From Flavobacteriaceae bacterium UBA3339 (lineage in GTDB: Bacteria > Bacteroidota > Bacteroidia > Flavobacteriales > Flavobacteriaceae), in contig DERN01000010.1 in assembly GCA_002360925.1 (NCBI GenBank), positions 147,972-211,971 on the forward strand: a stretch of 64,000 nucleotides of DNA, written 5' to 3'. Each line of letters opens with the position of its first letter. The stretch's first letter is position 1. Positions 1 through 6,623 of the stretch are shown here, one piece after another. The notes beneath the pieces are model-generated. The model searched no databases. It was not told the DNA's origin and saw only the letters and a list, made by a program, of their open reading frames with translations. The position numbers and the translations under genes are program-made.

Positions 1-13
1 ATTTTTTTTATTC

Positions 14-216
14 GTGTAAAGGGTCGGAGTATGCTGTGTTTCGTTTCGGGAGCATAAAAGGTTAGTGTTTAGTAGGCACAAGGTTTTGGGAAAAAATACA
101 CCCAACGGGTTGGAGATTTTTTCACAAACCTGTCTTGACCTTTTGCCTACGTTAAGAACACGGACATACCTTTGCTCCATGAAACGTGAACAATAGACAT
201 ATCCACTTTTTACATT
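14..216. repeat. Long imperfect inverted repeat (about 200-base hairpin)
   Basis: The left arm (about 14-97) pairs with the right arm (about 116-216). Matching blocks include CGTTTC at 42-47 with GAAACG at 181-186, GGAGCA near 49-54 with TGCTCC near 173-178, GTAGGCA near 73-79 with TGCCTAC near 144-150, and a run of A at 91-96 with a run of T at 117-122. The tip is CCAA (102-105) and TTGG (110-113) around CGGG. Pairing is interrupted by bulges but continues from base to tip. I see no convincing protein in it. It could be a structured RNA, a hairpin-forming DNA site of the mobile element, or two diverged inverted copies of a repeat. The window edge may cut it. Confidence 0.6.
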
Positions 217-554
217 AAAACCAATTGTGGAAGTAAGGAGGATAGCATTTGGGAAATGGTTCAAAAAGAATTTAATATCTGTTGGTGGGGCTACAGGTGA
301 TTGAAGTTTGGAGTGGAACAGCCCAACCTGTGGAACGACATCTTCAATCTCCTGTTCCCAATCATAGCAATAAGCTCTTTTGCGGTCAGTAGCGGATCGA
401 ATGCCGAAAATGTGCTTAGGCTATTGTAATGCCATGAGCCAATCTAAGCCAAGTAATCCAGTAAGAAGACATATTCTAATGCTCGTTCTATCAACTCGGT
501 AAGTTTGTTTATGCGGATTAATCTGCACGGTTAACAGGCAAAAATGAGTTGAGG
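217..554. other. Intergenic part of mobile element, no confident gene
   Basis: This stretch has no gene I can support. A 43-codon open stretch at 301-429 (plus strand, after a stop at about 298) encodes a hydrophobic tail with the run LLFPIIAISSFAVSS, and the frame just before it encodes GKWFKKNLISVGGATGD. The two may be remnants of one broken small gene of the element. Neither has a good start codon. Confidence 0.3.
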
Positions 555-716
555 ATGGAGAAAGAAAAAACGAATGATTTAACTCCCGAACGAGTTTTAC
601 AAATCTTGAAAAAGAAAGGAACGGAGGTTGATTTAGAGGAAGCACAAGCTATTTTAGAGTTCGTCAAGAAGATAGCTCACATTGCAGTTAACCAGTATCT
701 AAGAGGAAAACTTTAA
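555..716 (+). CDS. Small hypothetical protein of the mobile element (53 aa)
   Basis: An ATG at 555 opens a 53-codon frame ending in TAA at 714-716, 26 bases before the recombinase start. The product is charged and probably all helical, with a first segment TPERVLQILKKKG and a second EEAQAILEFVKKIA. Codon use fits a real gene: third-position A/T is common and there are no rare runs. Small proteins of this look are often found just before serine recombinases in Bacteroidota integrative elements; that is from memory and was not searched. The function is unknown. A role as recombination helper (directionality factor) is only a guess from position. Confidence 0.6.
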   Translation: MEKEKTNDLTPERVLQILKKKGTEVDLEEAQAILEFVKKIAHIAVNQYLRGKL

Positions 717-742
717 CCCAATGAACAAGGAAAACTGTTGTG

Positions 743-2332
743 ATGAGAAAGGCAGATTTATACATACGTGTATCGACAGACGAGCAAGCGGACAAAGGGT
801 ATTCACAGCGTGACCAAGAAGACCGTCTAAGAAAATATTGTGAGATAAAAGGTATTCCCGTAAGGGATGTGTACATAGAAGACCATTCCGCAAAATCTTT
901 CAAACGTCCAGAGTGGCAGAAATATTTATCCAACCTACGCAAGACAAAGAACAACAAATCGGGGTCGATAGTCCTATTCACAAAATGGGATAGGTTCAGT
1001 AGGAACGCAGGGGATGCCTACCAAATGATTAACCAGTTGCGGACTTATGGGGTTGAGCCTATGGCAATCGAACAGCCTTTAGACCTTACCATTCCCGAAA
1101 ACAAAATCATGCTTGCATTCTATCTTGCTTCACCGGAAGTGGAAAACGACAGGCGTGCTTTGAATGTTTTTCACGGAATGCGCAGGGCAAAAAAAGAGGG
1201 GCGGTATATGGGTACCGCTCCATTGGGATATGTCAACAAGATTAGCGAGGATAAAAAGAAATATATTGCTCCACACGATTTTGAAGCACCTATATTAAAA
1301 TGGGCGTTTGAGCAAATCGCTTCCAATAACTTCAACACAGAACAGATATGGAGGAAAGTACGGGAGAAAGCCGATGGAAAAGGTCGGTTCAGCAAAAATA
1401 ATTTTTGGGTAGCTGTCCGAAATCCGTTGTATTGTGGCAAAATTTTCATTCCTCCGTATAAAGAGGAAAAAGGACATTTCGTTAAAGGGCTACATGAGCC
1501 ACTAATCAGTGAAAAACTCTTTGCAGATGTACAGGATACACTGGATGGAAGAAAACGAGTTGTTAACCCCAAGATAGTAGCGACAGAGGATTTCCCTCTT
1601 AGGGGTTTCCTAAAATGCCCTAATTGCGACAGGAGACTTTCGGGTAGTGCTTCAAAAGGAAGAAACGCATACTATAACTACTACCATTGTACTTCCTCTT
1701 GCGGAACACGTTTCAAAGCCGAACCTGTTAATGAAGCTTTTTTAAAACAGTTACGGTATCTGTCGCCAAAGGCAGGTATGGTTGACATCTTCATCGAAGC
1801 ATTTATAAAAGACTTCAACAACCAAAACAAAATCCAAAACACCCAACGGGCAAATATCATAAGTGAGATTGATACGTTGAACAAACGCTATCAAAATGCA
1901 CTTTTAAAGAATGCGGATGGAGAAATGGCAGACGACGATTTCCAAGAAGTAAAGAAATTGACAAAAGGAAAGATTGAGAAATTGGAGAGACAATTAAATG
2001 ATCTGGCTGTGGTAGGCAGTGAGATAAAAGACTTGGTAGCTTCTGCCTTAAAAAAGGTCGCAAACATTGATAGACGCTATGAAAACGGCGATATTGAGGA
2101 AAAACGGGAAATAATTGGTTCGATGTTCCCCGAATTTTTGGAATTTGACGGTACAAGACATCGAACCGCTCGAATAAATTCTGCGGTCGCCCTTATCTAT
2201 CAGAATAACAGTAAGTTACAGAGCAAAAAAAATGGGACAAGTCTATCATTTTTAGACTTGTCCCAAGACGTGACCCGACTGGGGCTCGAACCCAGGACCC
2301 CAACATTAAAAGTGTTGTGCTCTACCAACTGA
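743..2332 (+). CDS. Large serine recombinase (site-specific integrase)
   Basis: This is a large serine recombinase, which cuts and rejoins att sites through a Ser-DNA link to insert or remove the element. The N-terminal resolvase domain shows YIRVSTDEQ near residue 8-16 with the nucleophile Ser and downstream KWDRFSRN. A recombinase domain follows (WRKVREKADGKGRFS), then a zinc ribbon with CPNC near residue 290 and a later Cys pair (HCTSSCG), then a long coiled coil (about 360-440). The frame starts GTG-ATG at 740/743; I chose ATG. The last 20 or so codons run through a tRNA terminator and 62 bases of a tRNA-Lys gene, so the true tail depends on the integration state. GC is higher than in the flanking chromosome. 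Confidence 0.93.
   Translation: MRKADLYIRVSTDEQADKGYSQRDQEDRLRKYCEIKGIPVRDVYIEDHSAKSFKRPEWQKYLSNLRKTKNNKSGSIVLFTKWDRFSRNAGDAYQMINQLRTYGVEPMAIEQPLDLTIPENKIMLAFYLASPEVENDRRALNVFHGMRRAKKEGRYMGTAPLGYVNKISEDKKKYIAPHDFEAPILKWAFEQIASNNFNTEQIWRKVREKADGKGRFSKNNFWVAVRNPLYCGKIFIPPYKEEKGHFVKGLHEPLISEKLFADVQDTLDGRKRVVNPKIVATEDFPLRGFLKCPNCDRRLSGSASKGRNAYYNYYHCTSSCGTRFKAEPVNEAFLKQLRYLSPKAGMVDIFIEAFIKDFNNQNKIQNTQRANIISEIDTLNKRYQNALLKNADGEMADDDFQEVKKLTKGKIEKLERQLNDLAVVGSEIKDLVASALKKVANIDRRYENGDIEEKREIIGSMFPEFLEFDGTRHRTARINSAVALIYQNNSKLQSKKNGTSLSFLDLSQDVTRLGLEPRTPTLKVLCSTN
2225..2264 (-). terminator. Intrinsic terminator of the tRNA cluster
   Basis: A 12-base perfect inverted repeat (2234-2245 with 2253-2264, arm GGGACAAGTCTA) is followed on the minus strand by eight T. 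It lies six bases past the 3' end of the last tRNA-Lys. It also sits inside the recombinase reading frame on the other strand. Confidence 0.85.
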
Positions 2333-2343
2333 GCTATCGAGTC
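2271..2343 (-). tRNA. tRNA-Lys (TTT), copy adjoining the mobile element
   Basis: A 73-base cloverleaf on the minus strand. The acceptor arms GACTCGA and TCGGGTC pair, the anticodon loop is CTTTTAA (anticodon TTT), and the T-arm has GGTTCGAGCC-type sequence. CCA is not encoded. Its 3' end faces the recombinase gene, as expected for an integration site. The sequence is identical to the copies at 2487 and 2678. Confidence 0.95.
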
Positions 2344-2486
2344 GATTAAATCTTGGCTTTTATTTTAAAGTTAAGTCTAAATAAATTTAGAAAACTTTTT
2401 ACTTTGATGAAATTATATTTTAAATTTTTGATTAAGAAAGAGTAACATTTAATCAATCTTATATTAATCTGTATATTCTATTTTTG

Positions 2487-2559
2487 TGACCCGACTGGGG
2501 CTCGAACCCAGGACCCCAACATTAAAAGTGTTGTGCTCTACCAACTGAGCTATCGAGTC
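2487..2559 (-). tRNA. tRNA-Lys (TTT), second copy
   Basis: Base-for-base the same 73-base gene as at 2271-2343, anticodon TTT. It is separated from the element-side copy by a 143-base AT-rich spacer in which I see no gene. It is probably co-transcribed with the other three tRNAs. Confidence 0.96.
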
Positions 2560-2581
2560 AAAATTTTATTTTCTTGAAGTG

Positions 2582-2663
2582 TGACCGTGATCAGATTCGA
2601 ACTGACACGTCTTGCGACACCACCCCCTCAAGATGGCGAGTCTACCAATTCCTCCACACGGCC
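2582..2663 (-). tRNA. tRNA-Leu (GAG)
   Basis: An 82-base class II tRNA on the minus strand. Acceptor GGCCGTG pairs with CACGGTC. The anticodon stem CCATC/GGTGG encloses loop TTGAGGG with anticodon GAG. A variable arm is present, as expected for Leu. It lies between two tRNA-Lys copies. Confidence 0.95.
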
Positions 2664-2677
2664 TCATAGACTTTTTG

Positions 2678-2750
2678 TGACCCGACTGGGGCTCGAACCC
2701 AGGACCCCAACATTAAAAGTGTTGTGCTCTACCAACTGAGCTATCGAGTC
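2678..2750 (-). tRNA. tRNA-Lys (TTT), promoter-proximal copy
   Basis: Third identical 73-base tRNA-Lys gene, anticodon TTT. It is first in the cluster after the promoter at 2777-2784. Order of transcription is Lys, Leu, Lys, Lys, terminator. Confidence 0.96.
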
Positions 2751-2776
2751 GTGCTTAACATTCATGTTAGCGGGTG

Positions 2777-2784
2777 CAAATATA
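2777..2784 (-). promoter_or_regulatory. Promoter -7 element of tRNA cluster
   Basis: On the minus strand this reads TATATTTG, a full match to the Bacteroidota TAnnTTTG element, 26 bases upstream of the first tRNA-Lys. Confidence 0.7.
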
Positions 2785-2818
2785 GGACTCTTTTTAATAA
2801 TTCCACATTTTTTTATGG

Positions 2819-2826
2819 TATTTTTG
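2819..2826 (+). promoter_or_regulatory. Promoter -7 element of aroK
   Basis: TATTTTTG matches TAnnTTTG and lies 48 bases before the aroK start. Confidence 0.5.
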
Positions 2827-2874
2827 TAGCGTAATTACTAAATTACAACCTAACCTATTCATTTACTTTTTCTT

Positions 2875-3384
2875 ATGCATAAAATTATTTTAGTTGGCTA
2901 TATGGGATCTGGCAAAACAACTATTGCTAAAGCATTATCTGCACATCTTTCTATTCCTTATTTTGACTTGGATAGATTAATTGAAGAAATCGGATTAGAT
3001 ATTCCTCAGATATTTGCTCAAAAAGGCGAAATATGGTTTAGAAAAAAAGAACATGAAGTATTAAAACGATTTATTCTTGAAAACGACAATTTTATATTGA
3101 GTTTAGGTGGAGGAACTCCTTGTTATGCAGGTAATCATTTAATTCTTCAAGAAAAAAATATTTTTTCATTTTATCTAAAAGCAAAAGTATCGACACTAAC
3201 AAATAGATTAGAAAATGAAAAAGATCATCGCCCATTGTTACAAAATATTGACACTGATCTTTCTACATTTATAGGTCAACATTTATTTGAACGCATTCCT
3301 TTCTATAATTTTGCAAAACACAAGATTAATATTGATGAAAAATCAGTAAATGAAATTTGTGAGGAGGTAATTGATAAAATATAA
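2875..3384 (+). CDS. aroK: Shikimate kinase AroK
   Basis: Phosphorylates shikimate with ATP in the chorismate pathway for aromatic amino acids; cytoplasmic. The 169-residue length is normal. The P-loop GYMGSGKTT is at residues 8-16, followed by the shikimate-binding DLDR (about 32-35), the RKKE segment, the LGGGTP loop near 80, the lid DHRPLL near 121 and ERIPFYN with the adenine-site Arg. It starts at ATG 2875 after a TAnnTTTG promoter. A later gene in the same pathway, aroQ, is at 39.2 kb. The next gene starts about 60 bases on and may be read through. Confidence 0.95.
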   Translation: MHKIILVGYMGSGKTTIAKALSAHLSIPYFDLDRLIEEIGLDIPQIFAQKGEIWFRKKEHEVLKRFILENDNFILSLGGGTPCYAGNHLILQEKNIFSFYLKAKVSTLTNRLENEKDHRPLLQNIDTDLSTFIGQHLFERIPFYNFAKHKINIDEKSVNEICEEVIDKI

Positions 3385-3444
3385 ACAATTATGACAGAAA
3401 GGTATACTTATTTTATTAAATTTAAAATCCAAATACTTTTCTCT

Positions 3445-5367
3445 ATGAAAGAAAAAATTACATTAATAACTTTTCTACTACTTACGACTATCTTTAATGC
3501 TCAAAAAATAGATCCGAAACATGTAATAAATTTATGTTCTAATCAAGATATTAAAGGAACCACACCTACTACAAATATTTATAACAACTTGCGGACTCCT
3601 TGTAGTAATCAACCATTATCTAATTCAATTACATTCTATTATGTAGAAATAGAATCTGGAAGTACTTTTACTTTTACTATTTCTCCTAATTCTCCTGTGG
3701 ATTTTGATTTTGCTTCTTGGAAAAACCCAAACTTTATTAATCTGGGAATTGCAGATAGAGGTTCACAAAATACAATTGTAGGAATAAACACTTCTGATAT
3801 TGGACTTTCGTTAAACGAACCAATTGAGTTATGCGAGGGAGCTGGAGTTGCTCCTCCTTTTACAGGTGTAATTCCAGGGATGGTACGTTATTATGATGTA
3901 CAACCTGGAGATGGTATTTTAATAGCTTTAGATCATTGGGAAAGCTCGGTAATTGGATATCAGTTATCTTTTGGAGGGGATGCCGTTTTGAATTGTAGCA
4001 TTATTGACACTACTTTTGAAGTTTGTGACTATGACCACGATGGAATAGAGAATTTTGATTTAGATGCAATAAAAAATAAAATAAGTATTTCATCGAATAA
4101 TAATTTCATTGTTGATTTATTTGAAAATGAAAATGATGCTAATAATGTTAATTCTATTAATATTTTACCACCTTCTTTAAATGTTGATTCTTCCGAAAGC
4201 CCTAAAACAATATATGCTCGTTTTAAAAGGAACAATGGTCTTTTGGCTAAAGTTGTTCCTTTTGAATTAATTATTAATGAAGTTCCAATTTTACCGGAAG
4301 AGGATTTAGTTATAGAAGAGTGCGATTTTGATCAAAATAATACCGAATCATTTAATCTAACAAAAATAGAAAACTTGATTAACTCACTAAATTCATCCCA
4401 AATAATTTATAAATATTATGAAAACAAAACAGACGCTGAAAAGAACTCTGATAATAACATTCAATCTCCTAATAATTATTTAAGTAAGTCCAAGATAATT
4501 TTTGTAAATATTAGCATTAATAATAAATGTAATTTAATAATTCCTTTAAATCTAAAAGTTATCGAAGTATTTACTTCTAAATCTATTGAATATTCAGAGT
4601 TTTGTGCGGAAGAAAGTACAGAGGGATTAACTTTTAATTTAGAAAAAATATATCCTTATTTTATTGACAATAAAAGTATAGACGATTACAAATTTTCATT
4701 ATACAAATCAATGATTGAAGCTGAAAATGATTTCAATCCTATAAATAACCCTGAAAAACATTTTGTCCCTTACAATTATTCTGAAACATTATTTTTAAAA
4801 ATAACCAATAAGTATAATTGCCATATTATTTCTCAGATTATACTTAATTCTAAGAAAAGAATTAAAATTGAAAATCAATATAATAATGTATGCGAACCGT
4901 ATACTCTACCACCTCTTCCTAAAGGATATCAATATCGAACTCAAGCTAACGGTCAAGGAGAAATTTTAGATCCTTTCGGAGCTACTGGAATAATCTATGG
5001 AAAACGCACCATTTATATCCATGGGAATGTGCAATTAAACGATACACAGACTCCAGAATTTAATCGATGTATTTATGACTTCCCTTTTACAGTTTATAAT
5101 AATGATTGTCCAATTCCCAGAGGAATTTCTCCAAATGGAGATGGTTTAAATGACAACTGGGATTTAACTCCTTTTGGAGTACTAGAATTGAAAATCTTCA
5201 ACAGATATGGCAAATTAGTTTACCAACATGGAAAAGACTATACAAATCAATGGAACGGAAAATCAAATAATGGAAAAATACTTCCATCGGGAACATATAT
5301 GTTCTCTTTTGAATCTATTAACGGAACTAAAACAGGTTGGGTTGAATTAATTAGAGAAGTAAAATAA
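3445..5367 (+). CDS. Secreted T9SS cargo with gliding-type C-terminal domain
   Basis: A secreted surface protein of unknown binding role. I chose ATG 3445 because it gives a clean signal peptide (MKEKITLITFLLLTTIFNA then QK); an upstream ATG at 3391 would add 18 residues before it. The middle (about 60-540) is built of beta-rich segments with repeated CDFD/CDYDHDG motifs that look like Ca-binding or Ig-like repeats. The last 85 or so residues carry the type B T9SS sorting domain: RGISPNGDGLND, FNRYGKLVY, WNG, LPSGTYMFSF and terminal ELIREVK. That domain directs export through the T9SS coded at 26-32 kb. No SprF/PorP-like partner gene is adjacent. Confidence 0.88.
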   Translation: MKEKITLITFLLLTTIFNAQKIDPKHVINLCSNQDIKGTTPTTNIYNNLRTPCSNQPLSNSITFYYVEIESGSTFTFTISPNSPVDFDFASWKNPNFINLGIADRGSQNTIVGINTSDIGLSLNEPIELCEGAGVAPPFTGVIPGMVRYYDVQPGDGILIALDHWESSVIGYQLSFGGDAVLNCSIIDTTFEVCDYDHDGIENFDLDAIKNKISISSNNNFIVDLFENENDANNVNSINILPPSLNVDSSESPKTIYARFKRNNGLLAKVVPFELIINEVPILPEEDLVIEECDFDQNNTESFNLTKIENLINSLNSSQIIYKYYENKTDAEKNSDNNIQSPNNYLSKSKIIFVNISINNKCNLIIPLNLKVIEVFTSKSIEYSEFCAEESTEGLTFNLEKIYPYFIDNKSIDDYKFSLYKSMIEAENDFNPINNPEKHFVPYNYSETLFLKITNKYNCHIISQIILNSKKRIKIENQYNNVCEPYTLPPLPKGYQYRTQANGQGEILDPFGATGIIYGKRTIYIHGNVQLNDTQTPEFNRCIYDFPFTVYNNDCPIPRGISPNGDGLNDNWDLTPFGVLELKIFNRYGKLVYQHGKDYTNQWNGKSNNGKILPSGTYMFSFESINGTKTGWVELIREVK

Positions 5368-5385
5368 ACGTCTAATATCTAATAT

Positions 5386-5417
5386 AAAAAACACTATCAG
5401 GTTTGATAGTGTTTTTT
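5386..5417. terminator. Bidirectional terminator
   Basis: A 14-base inverted repeat (AAAAAACACTATCA and its complement) around a 4-5 base loop lies between two convergent genes. It carries a T-run on both strands. Confidence 0.85.
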
Positions 5418-5420
5418 GTA

Positions 5421-6575
5421 TCAAATATTCCTATGTCTTTCAACTTCTTTATTTTCGTCGAAATGGACGCGATAGGTTCTAAGTTTTCTGCTTAAATCGG
5501 CTCCTAAACCTTTTGCAACGTTAATCATTTTGGGATTAAAATCACCAATCCATTGCATTTCGTATTCGGTGTAAGCTAATTGATTCATCATTAAGTTCTG
5601 CCCTTCAATAATCATATAATTATCAACTCCTTTTCCTTGCCATTCCGGAACAACACCAAAAGCAACACCGACAACACGTTTACTTTTCTTAAAAAGTTTA
5701 TAATACATAAACTTCACTTTATGAAACAAATCAAATTTTCCGTTTAAATGTTTAAAATACTGATTCAAATCGGGAAGATTTAACCAAAAAGCAACAGGTT
5801 GATCTTTATAATAAACAAACCAAACAATTTTAGGATCAATGACAGGTTTCATGCTTTTAAAAATCAACTTTCCTTGCGCCATGCTCATATCTTTTCCGCC
5901 ACCGTGCGAAGCCCAAGCTTTATTGTAAACCGTAACAAAATCTTTAACGTATTTATCTAAATTTTTGATATCTAAATATTCTGCCCGAAAATCTTTATCC
6001 TGTGCAATTCTATCATGTCGATCGTATAATTTTGGTTGCAATTTTTGTGTAATAGGAAGTGCAAAACATTCTTGATTAAAGTACGTTTTAAATCCATAAT
6101 TTTCGAACAATTCTACATAATACGGAAAATTAAAATTCATATTGTACAAAGGCTCGTAAAAACCTTCGACCAGTAATCCCCACCATTGATCGCGTTCTCC
6201 AAAGTTAATCGGTCCGTCCATCGTTTCCATTTTATGTTCGGTCAACCATTTTTTTGCTTGATCGAACAAATAATTTGCTGCAGTTTGATCGTTTATACAT
6301 TCAAAGAAACCGATTCCGCCAACCAAAGCTTTTCCTTCGTATTTTGGATTTACAAAGGCTGCAATTCGTCCAATCATTTCATTGTTATTATTGAATAAAT
6401 TCCAACGAATCGCTTTTCCTCCTCTATTAAATAATTTGTTTTGAGAAGGGTCGAAAACTTTTTCTATATCTTGATTTAAAGGTTGAATCCAGTTTTTATC
6501 ATCGGCGTAAAGCTTAACAGGAAAGTTTAAAAATTGCTTTCTGGTTTTCTTATTTTTGACTTCGACTGTGTACAT
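5421..6575 (-). CDS. GNAT-like acyltransferase family protein (YghO-like)
   Basis: A 384-residue cytoplasmic protein without membrane segments. The overall pattern, with an N-terminal IGRIAAFVNP strand pair and a C-terminal VVPEWQGKGVDNYMI segment like the acetyl-CoA binding motif of GNAT enzymes (R/Q-x-x-G-x-G/A), points to a two-lobe acetyltransferase-like fold. The substrate is unknown. Similar Bacteroidota proteins are usually left as hypothetical or YghO-like. A TACATTTG promoter element lies 21 bases before the start. The gene is alone, convergent with the cargo gene. Confidence 0.6.
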   Translation of the reverse strand: MYTVEVKNKKTRKQFLNFPVKLYADDKNWIQPLNQDIEKVFDPSQNKLFNRGGKAIRWNLFNNNNEMIGRIAAFVNPKYEGKALVGGIGFFECINDQTAANYLFDQAKKWLTEHKMETMDGPINFGERDQWWGLLVEGFYEPLYNMNFNFPYYVELFENYGFKTYFNQECFALPITQKLQPKLYDRHDRIAQDKDFRAEYLDIKNLDKYVKDFVTVYNKAWASHGGGKDMSMAQGKLIFKSMKPVIDPKIVWFVYYKDQPVAFWLNLPDLNQYFKHLNGKFDLFHKVKFMYYKLFKKSKRVVGVAFGVVPEWQGKGVDNYMIIEGQNLMMNQLAYTEYEMQWIGDFNPKMINVAKGLGADLSRKLRTYRVHFDENKEVERHRNI

Positions 6576-6595
6576 AGATCATTTTTATGGATTAA

Positions 6596-6603
6596 CAAAT
6601 GTA
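6596..6603 (-). promoter_or_regulatory. Promoter -7 element
   Basis: Minus strand TACATTTG (TAnnTTTG), 21 bases upstream of the acyltransferase-like gene starting at 6575. Confidence 0.55.
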
Positions 6604-6623
6604 CGAAAACTTTATTGAGAATC

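Noticed and set aside
301..429. Hydrophobic 43-codon frame
   Set aside because: It has no start other than TTG or GTG and is likely a remnant, so it is noted only as intergenic content.
421..645. 74-codon frame on the minus strand in the mobile element
   Set aside because: It overlaps the more convincing small plus-strand gene at 555-716 and has an unlikely composition (SFFLSPSSTHFC).
721..813. 30-codon frame from ATG 721
   Set aside because: It overlaps the recombinase start in another frame, has the composition of shifted code, and ends quickly.
3391..3444. Start of the T9SS cargo gene at ATG 3391
   Set aside because: It places 18 residues before a clean signal peptide that starts at ATG 3445.
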